A stretch of 58,409 bases of DNA from M3007 sp041736625 (GTDB taxonomy: Bacteria > Bacteroidota > Bacteroidia > Chitinophagales > Saprospiraceae). A model generated the notes under the pieces. That model made no database searches. It was not told the DNA's origin and worked only from the letters and a program-made list of their open reading frames with translations. This document shows, in pieces, positions 17,515-25,653 of the stretch. Every line of letters starts with the position of its first letter. Within the stretch, counting starts at the first letter, position 1. The position numbers were made by a program, and so were the translations under genes. Where the stretch lies: contig JBGSTG010000008.1 in NCBI GenBank assembly GCA_041736625.1, positions 1 to 58,409 of the forward strand. The letters run 5' to 3'.

Positions 17515-17919
17515 ATGGCGATAAAGATCGACCGGCAATTCATGTTCCTGCATCAGAACAACCTCTCCGTTTTTGTAGACCGAGTGCTGCGCAACACACA
17601 AAACAATCCTTACATCCCCTATCAGGAAATGCTTTGGGAGCAACTTCGGGAGGCCAACCAGGCCCTCCGCATAGCGTTGGACGACCCGGCGCTCAAACGC
17701 AAGGAGCGCACGGAGGCCCTGCGCGCGCACGAGGCAAAAGTGTTGGTCGCGCTGGGCAACCTGGCGGACTACATCGAAAACAACGCACCCTGCAAATCCG
17801 ATGTGTACACCACCGGCTTTCGCCCGCACGCCGAGCACCGACGGGCCACCAACGGCGGCGGAGAAACCCGGCGGATACAGCGGATGAACGCCCGGATGGC
17901 CAAAATCGAGATGAAATAA
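17515..17919 (+). CDS. Conserved-type hypothetical protein, cytoplasmic
   Basis: 134 residues, no signal or membrane segment. It is mostly helical (EMLWEQLREANQALRIALDDP...KERTEALRAHEAKVLVALGNLADYI), with a Gly/Arg-rich basic tail (GFRPHAEHRRATNGGGETRRIQ). I do not recognise the family. It is 2 bases ahead of the next gene, so they form a unit. A 28-base piece of this gene (17788-17815) has a near copy at 21191-21218, with 26 of 28 positions alike. Confidence 0.65.
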   Translation: MAIKIDRQFMFLHQNNLSVFVDRVLRNTQNNPYIPYQEMLWEQLREANQALRIALDDPALKRKERTEALRAHEAKVLVALGNLADYIENNAPCKSDVYTTGFRPHAEHRRATNGGGETRRIQRMNARMAKIEMK

Positions 17920-17921
17920 AC

Positions 17922-18581
17922 ATGGTTGGCCTGCTCCGCCTTTACCGCGATTTCAAATCCATCGGCGACCACGATCCCTACGGGCAGATTCGCTTTTATG
18001 AGCAACACGAAGCGGCGATCCGCCGGCTGGAACTGCCCGCTTTTTTTGATTGCACCCTGTGCTATGCGCAGGCATTGATGGAAACCGGGCAGCCGGGCAA
18101 GCACATTTTTATGTGCGACCGATTGCTGGAGCTGATCATCGGGGAGAACATTCACGAATGGAAGGGCGAAGACCCGTACCGGCAGGTGCTGTTCGACAAG
18201 GCCCTTTCCCTGTTCCGAACGGGTGCGCACCGCGACGCCGAGCACGTGCTGCGCGCGTTGGTGCGTTTGGCGCCGGAGGACAAAATGGCCCGCCGTTTTT
18301 TGCAAACCTGCCTGCTGCACCAGAAACCGGCGTGGCTCGCCTACACAAGGGCGACATCCATGGTGCTGTTGTTTGCGACGATGCTGGTCATCGGCGCGGA
18401 AATCTTTTTTCTCCAGTCTTTCTGGCCAGAGGTGTACAAAACGGCGCTCATCGCCCACAACGTCCTGCTGTTTTTTGCGCTGGCAGTGCTGGGGGCCGGC
18501 GAATTCGGGCATGCCGGACGCTGTTACCTGGAGGCTAAAGCGTACGCCCGGCACGCCCGAAAACGGAAAGCGGATCGTTAA
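17922..18581 (+). CDS. Membrane protein with TPR-like N-terminal half
   Basis: 219 residues from ATG 17922. The frame is open further upstream, but there it only shadows the preceding gene. Helical repeats resembling TPR occupy residues 1-140 (LCYAQALMETGQPGKHIFMCDRLLELI ... LFDKALSLFRTGAHRDAEHVLRALVRLAP). Two membrane helices follow (TSMVLLFATMLVIGAEIFF and ALIAHNVLLFFALAVLGAG). The tail is basic. Function unknown. Its 3' end is part of a 123-bp repeat copied at 21240-21365. Confidence 0.7.
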   Translation: MVGLLRLYRDFKSIGDHDPYGQIRFYEQHEAAIRRLELPAFFDCTLCYAQALMETGQPGKHIFMCDRLLELIIGENIHEWKGEDPYRQVLFDKALSLFRTGAHRDAEHVLRALVRLAPEDKMARRFLQTCLLHQKPAWLAYTRATSMVLLFATMLVIGAEIFFLQSFWPEVYKTALIAHNVLLFFALAVLGAGEFGHAGRCYLEAKAYARHARKRKADR

Positions 18582-18623
18582 AAAGCTGCATTCAGCGAAA
18601 GCACCACATTCCTGCCGGCAGTG
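18501..18623. repeat. Left copy of a 123-bp direct repeat flanking an insertion
   Basis: It contains the last 26 codons of the TPR-like gene on the plus strand. On the minus strand it holds the last 13 codons of a TonB-receptor gene (AGRNVVLSLNAAF plus stop). The right copy (21240-21365) is nearly identical apart from about eight substitutions and one 3-base indel. The intact TonB receptor ends in the right copy, so this copy holds an orphan receptor terminus. Confidence 0.85.
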
Positions 18624-18748
18624 TAATGGCCCCAAAGGTACGCTCGCAACCGCGAGGCGTATTCCGCCTCCGGGAGTTGGGTGCAGAGCCAAATGAATAT
18701 TACGAGTAAATTAAAAATACATTTTTAAAATTACTCGAATTATATGGT

Positions 18749-18756
18749 TATTTTTG
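18749..18756 (+). promoter_or_regulatory. -7 promoter element (TATTTTTG) next to the ATPase start
   Basis: Exact TAnnTTTG only 4 bases before the ATG at 18761, so the transcript would be leaderless or nearly so. An imperfect inverted repeat (ATTACGAGTAAATT ... AATTACTCGAAT) lies immediately upstream and could be an operator. Confidence 0.4.
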
Positions 18757-18760
18757 TCCC

Positions 18761-19927
18761 ATGATCGAACGGTTGTTGGAAAAAAGAATCCTGCGCGACC
18801 TGACCTGGTCGCCGATTATAGGACTGGTGGGTTCCCGTCAGGTGGGTAAAACCACTTTAGTCAAGCATTTGCAGAGGGTAATGACCCAGCCCTCGCTTTA
18901 CCTCGACCTCGAATTGCAGGAAGATTGGTACAAGATGAACGATGCGCAGTCCTACCTCACGGGTCACGCCGACAAATGCGTCATCATAGACGAGATACAG
19001 GTTCGGCCGGAACTGTTTGCGTTGTTGCGTGGGCTTACAGACCAACGACGCGAACCGGCGCGATTTGTACTGCTGGGGTCGGCTTCGCCCCACATTGTAA
19101 AATTGAACACGGAGACACTGGCCGGACGCATTGCCTACCACGAGTTGTCGCCGTTTTCGTTTTCTGAAATACGACACCTGCAATCGATGGAGGAACACTG
19201 GTTGCGTGGAGGGTTTCCGAACGCCCTGCTGGCGCCCAACCCGACCATTGTCCGCAAATGGCTGGACGATTTTTCGGAGACATTCATCCACCGCGACTTG
19301 GCACGCCTGGGCTTTTCGGTACCGGCCCCGCTGCTGCGCAACATGCTTTCCATGGTGGCACATCTGAATGGCAGCCTGCTTAATGTCAGCAACTTGGCGG
19401 CCTCTCTGGGTGTATCGCAGCCTACGGCCAATAGGTACCTTGAGTTGCTGGAAGGCAGTTTTTTAACTCGGCGTCTGCCGCCCTATTTTGTCAACGTGGG
19501 CAAGCGGCTCATCAAGTCACCCAAATTATACGTGCGCGACAGCGGTCTGCTTCACTACCTGCTTCGCGTGTTTGATCTGGAGTCCCTGCGCGGCAATCCC
19601 GCCGTGGGCGCTTCGTGGGAGGGTTATGTCATTGAGCAAATCATTCGGGAGGCGCCTGAATTCACGGATTTTTACTATTACCGAACGCAGCACGGCGCCG
19701 AAGTGGATTTGTTGCTGATCACACCCAAAGGTAAAAAGGTGTGCATAGAGGTCAAGTTTTCCATAACCCCGGCCATATCCAAGGGTTTCCACCAAAGCAT
19801 AAACGACCTCAAGCCCCACACCTCGTACGTTATCACACCCGGCGGCGAGCGTTACGACCGCAACGACGGGCTGCGCATTTGTCCGCTGGATGTTTTTCTG
19901 GAGCAGGAATTGCCTGCTCTCGAGTGA
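18761..19927 (+). CDS. AAA ATPase with DUF4143 C-terminal domain
   Basis: 388 residues. Walker A is GSRQVGKTT (Lys30), Walker B is CVIIDEIQ, and a sensor-like LLGSASPHI follows. The C-terminal DUF4143 region includes YFVNVGKRLIKSPKLYVRDSGLLHYLL, and a nuclease-like EVDLLLITPKGKKVCIEVKF ends the domain. These proteins are common, mobile and of unknown function; toxin-antitoxin or defence roles have been suggested. It is the main gene of the segment inserted between duplicated gene ends. Confidence 0.9.
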   Translation: MIERLLEKRILRDLTWSPIIGLVGSRQVGKTTLVKHLQRVMTQPSLYLDLELQEDWYKMNDAQSYLTGHADKCVIIDEIQVRPELFALLRGLTDQRREPARFVLLGSASPHIVKLNTETLAGRIAYHELSPFSFSEIRHLQSMEEHWLRGGFPNALLAPNPTIVRKWLDDFSETFIHRDLARLGFSVPAPLLRNMLSMVAHLNGSLLNVSNLAASLGVSQPTANRYLELLEGSFLTRRLPPYFVNVGKRLIKSPKLYVRDSGLLHYLLRVFDLESLRGNPAVGASWEGYVIEQIIREAPEFTDFYYYRTQHGAEVDLLLITPKGKKVCIEVKFSITPAISKGFHQSINDLKPHTSYVITPGGERYDRNDGLRICPLDVFLEQELPALE

Positions 19928-20043
19928 ACATTAGATTTGAAAATAACTTATTGGTCACACCATGCCAAAGTATTGATCGCACCGGACAACCGTCTTATCC
20001 ATTCGGGCTTCTCATCCCTTTTCGCTTTGTTTTGGCGCGATCA

Positions 20044-20628
20044 TCAGTCCAGGAATACTTCCGTCACATCCAGTTGCAGATTGGGCACAATTGGCGTGGT
20101 CAGGATGTCGCCCTCGACCACATAAGGCAATCCGATGTAGCGGCCCTCTGCATTGAGTTTCCAGACCTGGATCGTGTGTTCCGAGGGCGATACCACCCAA
20201 TATTCCAGTACGCCGGCCTCCTGGTATAGTTCAAATTTATCGCGCATTTCCGTACGGCTGTTGCCCGGCGACAGGATTTCGATGATGAGGTCGGGCGCAC
20301 CGTTGCAGCCGCGGTCATCCAATTTGTCGGGGTCGCAGATGACGCAGAGATCGGGTTGGATGACGGTCTTGACTTCCCTGTCGTCGCGCATCCTGATGAG
20401 GCGGACGTCGAAGGGGGCCACATAGATTTTGCATGGGGTTTTCCGCAAGGCATTGCCCAGTAAAACAGACAAGTTTTGACTAACCCCTTGATGCTTGCGC
20501 GAAGGCGCTGTCATCCGCCGGATTTTACCACGCAACAATTCTACCCGCTCTGTAAACTCCCAAAGCAGGTAATCCGCGTATGTGTAAGTACCATTGGGGT
20601 CGAGTTGATCGAGTGAAGTGATGGCCAT
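20044..20628 (-). CDS. Uma2-family (DUF820) putative restriction endonuclease-like protein
   Basis: 194 residues. It shows the Uma2 pattern: TYADYLLWEFTERVELLRGKI, then QPDLCVICDPDKLDDRGCNGAPDLIIEILSPG, RDKFELYQEAGVLEYWVVSP and a C-terminal hydrophobic strand. The Asp and Glu of PDLIIEILSP and the Lys of the RDKF segment fit a PD-(D/E)xK nuclease core. Biological role is unknown. A paralogue with the same N-terminal layout is at 25654-26247, and a decayed third copy at 28448-28632. It lies within the insertion bounded by the 123-bp repeats. Confidence 0.85.
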   Translation of the reverse strand: MAITSLDQLDPNGTYTYADYLLWEFTERVELLRGKIRRMTAPSRKHQGVSQNLSVLLGNALRKTPCKIYVAPFDVRLIRMRDDREVKTVIQPDLCVICDPDKLDDRGCNGAPDLIIEILSPGNSRTEMRDKFELYQEAGVLEYWVVSPSEHTIQVWKLNAEGRYIGLPYVVEGDILTTPIVPNLQLDVTEVFLD

Positions 20629-20653
20629 ACGTCAACAGTGGATATTTAAACAA

Positions 20654-20661
20654 CAAAGATA
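20654..20661 (-). promoter_or_regulatory. -7 promoter element (TATCTTTG) for the Uma2 gene
   Basis: Exact TAnnTTTG on the minus strand, 26 bases before the ATG. The same octamer precedes the Uma2 remnant at 28448. Confidence 0.45.
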
Positions 20662-20703
20662 GCGTTTTGGTGCGAAATAGCCCGTTTTGACTCAACATTC
20701 AAA

Positions 20704-20741
20704 CAGTACAGGGCGCCGGCGAATTCGGGTATGCCGGGCGC
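20704..20741. repeat. Short third copy of the repeat core
   Basis: GCCGGCGAATTCGGG followed by a variant of ATGCCGGACGC matches 18487-18524 at most positions over about 35 bases. It sits inside the insertion, between the Uma2 promoter and the small membrane protein gene. This suggests repeated recombination at this sequence. Confidence 0.6.
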
Positions 20742-20862
20742 GATAAGTGCTGGCGGAGGATATAGACTAGCTCTGCTACTTGCCATTTAATTTTTTTTAA
20801 CCTATTAATTTGCAAACCAACAATAAATTATAACTTCAGTCCTGAAATCAAACTGCACGATC

Positions 20863-21066
20863 ATGAACCATCATGCCAATAAATCTGTAGGATTTATCTT
20901 AACCTTTTGCGCTATATTCACATTTTTGAGCATTACAAGTGACATTTTGCTTATGTTGACTTTGGTAAGTGGCAACACGATTCTTTCTTCGCAGATGTAT
21001 AGGTATATTTTGTCTTTTTTATTGTGGTTAATTGTTATTTTCTTCACCTGGAAGGCACGTAAATAA
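20863..21066 (+). CDS. Small membrane protein with two predicted helices
   Basis: 67 residues: SVGFILTFCAIFTFLSITSDILLML and YILSFLLWLIVIFFTWKARK are two membrane spans with a positive C-terminus. The gene is much more AT-rich than the flanks, which fits a foreign origin within the insertion. No family was recognised. It might be a toxin-like or immunity-type small membrane protein, but that is speculation. Confidence 0.5.
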   Translation: MNHHANKSVGFILTFCAIFTFLSITSDILLMLTLVSGNTILSSQMYRYILSFLLWLIVIFFTWKARK

Positions 21067-21190
21067 GGTTGGCCGGAAGGCTAAAAATAATCAGCGGGAG
21101 TGATCCGGCGTTCCTTGCAGAAGGGAGTCACATCATGCCAATGTATTCATCGCAGCGGACAACCTGCTGGATTCTGCTGATCTGTATAAG

Positions 21191-21319
21191 CCCTGCAATT
21201 CCAATGTGTACACCACCGTTGACGCCGCTGCGCGTCGATGAATTCGGGCATGCCGGACGCTGTTACCTGGAGGCAAAAGCCTACGCCCGGCACGCCCGAA
21301 AACGAAAAGCGGATCGCCG
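21191..21319 (+). pseudogene. Fused fragments of the 17515 and 17922 genes
   Basis: Bases 21191-21218 match the 17515 gene (17788-17815). Bases 21240-21319 match the last 26 codons of the 17922 gene in the same orientation (EFGHAGRCYLEAKAYARHARKRKADR). Everything between those two points in the parent locus is missing. An ORF of 104 codons (21069-21383) runs through here but is composed of these pieces. Confidence 0.75.
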
Positions 21320-21365
21320 TCAAAAAGCGGCATTCAGCGAAAGCACAACATTCCTGCCGGCAGCG
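21240..21365. repeat. Right copy of the 123-bp direct repeat
   Basis: Near-identical to 18501-18623, with three extra bases. It overlaps the last codons and the TGA stop of the TonB receptor gene on the minus strand. Confidence 0.85.
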
Positions 21366-23728
21366 CTGAGGCCCGAACTGTAGGGCCGGTACCGCTGGTC
21401 GGTCAGGTTCTCCACGCCGGCGCCGATGGTCCAGTGGTCGCTCAACATGTACAACGATTTGACATTTAACGTGTACCACGCCGGCGAATACGGTTTGCCG
21501 TTTTCATCCCCGGCATAGATATAGTCGGTCGCCTTCCCCTCCTCCGACAGGTTTTCGTACGACACTTCGCCGTTGTAGGTGCCGTAGAGTTGTAAGGTGA
21601 GCCCGGACATCCGGTAGGTCAGCCGGGTTAAGCCGAACCAGGGCGCCGCATGCCGCAGCGGGCTGGTTTCGCCGTTGTCCAGCTCTTCCTCTCCCTGCTG
21701 GTAATTCACCTGCGTGTACAGCAGCAGTCCGGGCGCAACCTTCCACTCCAGGCCTGCCTGAAGGCCGTAAACCCGAGCCTGCGCCGCGTTTTGAATGGCC
21801 TGCACCTGGCTGAGCTCGCCGTCGTACACGATGGCGTCCTGGCCATTCAGCGTGTAGTCCCGGCGCACCATGGCCTGGTCGAGCAGGGTATAGTAGGCAC
21901 ACACGTCGACTTTCAGGCGTTCTGCCCAAACCTTAGCGACGTCCACCTCTGCATTGTAGGCGTATTCGGGCTTGAGGTCGGGGTTGGGTACCACCACAGC
22001 GCCGGGCTCGGAGTCGAAAACCTTGCCCACGTCGTCCACATTCGGCGCGCGGAATCCGGTGGTCAGGCTGCCTGCCAGCTCCCACCCGCCCGGTGCGTGG
22101 AACACGGCGCCCAGGCTGCCGGTGAGGGCGTTGTTGGTGTTTTCGACGGTTGAAAACGGGAAGGGGTAGAAGTCCTGGTTGTTGCTGAAGTCGGCGTCCA
22201 GGCGGAAAAGGTTGAACCGCCCGCCCGCCTGGAACAACCAGCGCGCCGAGGGCGTCCATTGGTAGTTGGCGTACAGGGCGTAGGAGGCCCAGGTGGACTG
22301 CGGGTAACGCGAAGGCCCCGTGACGGATACGCCGGTGTTGATGTCCGCATCCATTCCGGTGGAGGTCACCTCGTCGATCACTGCTTCGGCTCCGTAGGCG
22401 ATCTGGTGTTTGCCGCGGAGCGCTTTGACGAAGTCGGCATTCAGCGACCAGGCCTTTACCTTTTCCGTTCGGGAGCGGCGCTCGGGGTCGTTCCAGTCGC
22501 GGTCGATCCGGCTTTCTTCGAAGTGCTGGAGCGCGGCGCGAAGGGTCATCTGGTCGTACAGACCGTTCGGGGTGCTGTGGGCAGCGCTCAGGTTGTGCAT
22601 GCTCCACACCTGCGGGCCGTAGCGCCACTCGGCGCTGCGGGGCAGCCCGTTGCGGGTGCGGAGCAGGCGGTCGTAGCGGTCGTAATCGGTGGTGGTCGAA
22701 TAATGAAACCCGTACTGCAAGTCCCAGTCCTGCCGCGGCTGGAAGCGCACTTTTTGCATCAGGTTGATCTGTCCGTACCCTGTGGGTGTCTGTACGAGCG
22801 GATCGTCGTTGGTCACCACCACGTCGGTGCTGTCGATGCGCTTGGAGAAATACGGGCGCAGGTAATCGTCCGGGCCGTATGCGCCCTGCCGCAGGTCGGA
22901 AAAGTCCCAGGAGGTGAAGCTGGTGAGCAGGGCCCATTTTTCCCAGCCGACGCCGACGTCGAAGTGCCCCGTTTTTTCCTGGTTTGCCGAGGCGTAGCGG
23001 GCGGTGAAACGACCGTCGATGTGCGTGCCTTCCGCGTCCGACAGCCGGGGGGTGCGCGTTTGGAAGGACATGACGCCGCCAATAGCGTCGCTGCCGTAAA
23101 TGACCGATCCAGGGCCGAAGAGCACCTCGGCGTTCTCCACCGTGAAGGGGTCGAGCGAGATCACATTTTGCAGGTTGCCGCTGCGGAAAATGGCCGTGTT
23201 CATGCGCACGCCGTCGACGCTGTACAGCAGGCGGTTGGTGGAGAAGCCGCGGATCATGGGGCTTCCCCCACCCTGCTGGCTTTTCTGGATGAACACTTCG
23301 CCGGACTGTCCGAGCATATCGGCGGCTGTTTGCGGCTGCTGCAGGGCCACGTCGGCCGGGCTGATGGTGATGATGCGCGCCGGCACATCGCTGCGCCGCT
23401 GTCGCCAGCGGGTGGCCGACACGACCACCTGATCCAGCGACAGGCCGGGGATGAGGGAGAGGGTGAACCCTGCGTCGGCCAGCCGGGTGTAGCTGCGCGT
23501 TTCGGTGCGGTAACCCAGGAGGCTGATGGTGATGCTGTCCGACGCCGCAAAGATCGAAATGTCGGCCTGGCCCTTGGCGTCGGTGGTCACCGCTGTTTGC
23601 AGGGAGCGGTCTGTCAGCGTCGCCATCTCGAGGGGGCGCCGGGTTTCGGCGTCGGAGACGGTGATGCGTTGGGCATGGATATGGGTATGGAGCCCGAGCA
23701 GGAGCCCCAGGCAGAGGATTTTTTTCAT
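21320..23728 (-). CDS. TonB-dependent outer-membrane receptor, haem/haemoglobin-receptor-like
   Basis: 802 residues from ATG 23728 (MKKILCLGLLLGLHTHIHAQ signal peptide); an ATG two codons earlier is possible. It has an N-terminal CarboxypepD_reg-like domain, then a plug (LDQVVVSATRW ... SPMIRGFSTNRLLYSVDGVRMNTA, VLFGPGSVIYGSDAIGGVMSF), then a long barrel ending in NVVLSLNAAF. The plug wording resembles HmuR/TonB-hemoglobin receptors, so iron or haem uptake is the first guess. Import would be powered by an ExbB-ExbD-TonB complex such as the one at 36-39 kb. A conserved hypothetical gene lies just upstream. Confidence 0.85.
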   Translation of the reverse strand: MKKILCLGLLLGLHTHIHAQRITVSDAETRRPLEMATLTDRSLQTAVTTDAKGQADISIFAASDSITISLLGYRTETRSYTRLADAGFTLSLIPGLSLDQVVVSATRWRQRRSDVPARIITISPADVALQQPQTAADMLGQSGEVFIQKSQQGGGSPMIRGFSTNRLLYSVDGVRMNTAIFRSGNLQNVISLDPFTVENAEVLFGPGSVIYGSDAIGGVMSFQTRTPRLSDAEGTHIDGRFTARYASANQEKTGHFDVGVGWEKWALLTSFTSWDFSDLRQGAYGPDDYLRPYFSKRIDSTDVVVTNDDPLVQTPTGYGQINLMQKVRFQPRQDWDLQYGFHYSTTTDYDRYDRLLRTRNGLPRSAEWRYGPQVWSMHNLSAAHSTPNGLYDQMTLRAALQHFEESRIDRDWNDPERRSRTEKVKAWSLNADFVKALRGKHQIAYGAEAVIDEVTSTGMDADINTGVSVTGPSRYPQSTWASYALYANYQWTPSARWLFQAGGRFNLFRLDADFSNNQDFYPFPFSTVENTNNALTGSLGAVFHAPGGWELAGSLTTGFRAPNVDDVGKVFDSEPGAVVVPNPDLKPEYAYNAEVDVAKVWAERLKVDVCAYYTLLDQAMVRRDYTLNGQDAIVYDGELSQVQAIQNAAQARVYGLQAGLEWKVAPGLLLYTQVNYQQGEEELDNGETSPLRHAAPWFGLTRLTYRMSGLTLQLYGTYNGEVSYENLSEEGKATDYIYAGDENGKPYSPAWYTLNVKSLYMLSDHWTIGAGVENLTDQRYRPYSSGLSAAGRNVVLSLNAAF

Positions 23729-23746
23729 GGTCATGTTTTTCTACTC

Positions 23747-23839
23747 ACGGGCTGTCGCCCGGGCGTTTCCCCGGCTGTCGCCCGGTCGCTCCCCGGGCTG
23801 TCGCCCGGGGTTAATCAGGTTAAACCGCTACGCGGTTTT
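23747..23839. repeat. Cluster of four short palindromes upstream of the TonB receptor
   Basis: Three variants of CCGGGCTGTCGCCCGG (23748-23763, 23769-23783 and 23790-23810) are followed by AAACCGCTACGCGGTTT (23823-23839). All can form stem-loops. They fill the gap between the 23828 gene and the receptor start and overlap the last codons of the former. They would lie in the 5' leader if both genes are transcribed together. Confidence 0.8.
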
Positions 23840-24376
23840 ATTGGGGAGAAGGGGGCGAGGGGGTGGGTGGAGGGTGGGAGGGTGAATGTTTTCCCAGTGG
23901 GATGCGTAGGGAATGGCCGGGGGCGGGTTTTGCTCCGGTAAGGCCAGACGCCATTGCGTGGGGGCGTGCCAGAATAAGGATTCGAGAAATCCGTCGTATT
24001 TGTCGTGAACGTCGTGGGTGGCCGGCGTGTGGGGTATGCCCCGGGCGAGCAGCCCGTTTATTTGCCGGTTCAGGGCCGTTTCGCGCTTGTCGGGCACGCA
24101 CCACAGGTGCAGGCTGTCGGTTGTGGTTTCCCGGTGCGCCACGTCGTACATTTCGCCCTGGTATTCAAATTCGCCGGGGTGCTCCCAGCGCAGCTGAGCA
24201 ATCGCTCCGGCTCGGGAAAAGGACAGTTTGACCAGGTCTTCTTTGGCCATGCCCGCCAGTATTTGTGCCTTGACGGCGTGTCGTACGCGATGTTTCTCCA
24301 CACGCAGCCACGTGTAGGTGCCGGCAAAGGGCGCCGACAGACAGGCGAGCAGGAACAAGGCGTAGTATTTGGACAC
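23828..24376 (-). CDS. Hypothetical membrane-anchored protein upstream of the TonB receptor
   Basis: 182 residues from GTG 24376 (SKYYALFLLACLSAPFAGTYTWL membrane anchor). The frame is open to an ATG at 24433, but that adds a charged stretch before the anchor. Recognisable features are KHRVRHAVKAQILAGMAKEDLVKLSF and LRWEHPGEFEYQGEMYDVAHRET, a pattern I recall from small Bacteroidota proteins encoded beside TonB receptors. The tail is Pro-rich, and its last codons are formed by a palindrome. Function unknown, perhaps linked to the receptor. Confidence 0.65.
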   Translation of the reverse strand: MSKYYALFLLACLSAPFAGTYTWLRVEKHRVRHAVKAQILAGMAKEDLVKLSFSRAGAIAQLRWEHPGEFEYQGEMYDVAHRETTTDSLHLWCVPDKRETALNRQINGLLARGIPHTPATHDVHDKYDGFLESLFWHAPTQWRLALPEQNPPPAIPYASHWENIHPPTLHPPPRPLLPNKTA

Positions 24377-24475
24377 CGGTGGACAATAACGCGGAAAAGT
24401 ACGGCGACGAAGCCGTTTTTCATAAGAAAACACCCGATCAAGCGTTTCACCTCAACCCATTTGAAAAACAACGCT

Positions 24476-25642
24476 ATGTATTTTCGCTTGCTCCTGCTAT
24501 GCTCCGGATTCATCTGGTGGCTATACCCCACCACTCCGGTTACCAGCGCCGGCCCCGCCTGCACTGCTCCCGATTCATTGCGCCTTTCCGAGAGCAATGC
24601 CGCCTATTTCCGGCACATTAAACTGGCTGCGCGGGCCATTTACAACAATGATTTTGGTTCTGCCGCTGCACACTACGACAGCGCTTTCGGGCATCGTACC
24701 CATCCTTTTTTCGCCGATCTGCAAAACGCCGTGCTGGTCAACAGCAAAACCGGACGTTACCGCCAAAGCGATCCCTTGCTGCAACAACTGATGCTGGACA
24801 AGCGACTCGACTCCGCAGCCCTGTATCGTTTCCTGCCGAAGGAACTGCTCGACGAACAAAACCGCACTCTGGTGGCCCTTCTGCAACCAACAGCGCTGGA
24901 AAAAAGCGCCAAACCCCACCCCTGGGCCGAGGCCCTTCGGGAAATGCACGAAAAAAGCCAGTTTATCCTTCATTCGGATGCCTATTTCAACAAAAACGTC
25001 CGCAGTAAAGACAGCATCGACGACATGCACATCATCCGTTTTGAACAACTGTGCAGGCAGTACGGCTTCCCCACAGAAGAAATGACCGGGATTGTGTACG
25101 ATGAAGCAAAAGACTGGATGTTCATCCTGCCCCATTTGCTGCAGGAATTTTTGAATGGTCGGAACCGGCAACACCGGAAAACGCTACTGCCCATTTTCGA
25201 CCGGGCCCTGTACAACGGCGCCCTTCACCCTTCCGTGTATGCTTCCTTGATGGACTACGCCAATGCGAATCGCGACCACTACCTGCCGCCCAACCCGGAC
25301 TTTAACTACATGAACACCACCATCCATACCATCCGAGGCCGGGTATACCGACCCTTCGTGTATTACTCCGACAGTCTCATGCAGGAGGTGAACAGCAATC
25401 GGATATCCATTGGGCTCGACTCGTTCCATATCGCGCAACAGCAGGTGATCTGTCAGACGTTTTACCCGCAAAAAGACGTGGGCAAACGCATCATCCGGAT
25501 GTATCCATACGCTCGGATCGACGAAATGCCGGGTGGTTTCGTGAAATACGCTTGTGAGCGGGAAGGCGTGTCAATGGACTGGTATGAGATAAAAGTGGAG
25601 CGGGTGCTGGAGGCTTGCAGATGTGCAGGGAAGATTTACTGA
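24476..25642 (+). CDS. Secreted hypothetical protein
   Basis: 388 residues from ATG 24476 (MYFRLLLLCSGFIWWLYPTTPVTSA signal). The frame is open for 157 codons upstream, but that part is antisense shadow of the 23828 gene. The mature part is helical and rich in aromatic and basic residues (AARAIYNNDFGSAAAHYDSAFGH, a TPR-like unit, near residue 50). No domain was recognised. It is likely periplasmic and is divergent from the 23828 gene. Confidence 0.7.
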   Translation: MYFRLLLLCSGFIWWLYPTTPVTSAGPACTAPDSLRLSESNAAYFRHIKLAARAIYNNDFGSAAAHYDSAFGHRTHPFFADLQNAVLVNSKTGRYRQSDPLLQQLMLDKRLDSAALYRFLPKELLDEQNRTLVALLQPTALEKSAKPHPWAEALREMHEKSQFILHSDAYFNKNVRSKDSIDDMHIIRFEQLCRQYGFPTEEMTGIVYDEAKDWMFILPHLLQEFLNGRNRQHRKTLLPIFDRALYNGALHPSVYASLMDYANANRDHYLPPNPDFNYMNTTIHTIRGRVYRPFVYYSDSLMQEVNSNRISIGLDSFHIAQQQVICQTFYPQKDVGKRIIRMYPYARIDEMPGGFVKYACEREGVSMDWYEIKVERVLEACRCAGKIY

Positions 25643-25653
25643 GTCAAAACGCG

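Noticed and set aside
17412..17921. Upstream part of the long frame leading into the TPR-like gene
   Set aside because: It overlaps the complete 17515 gene in another frame and has the composition of a shadow.
22259..23941. Plus-strand ORF of 560 codons opposite the first TonB receptor
   Set aside because: Shadow; it also runs through the palindrome cluster, which no real gene is likely to do.
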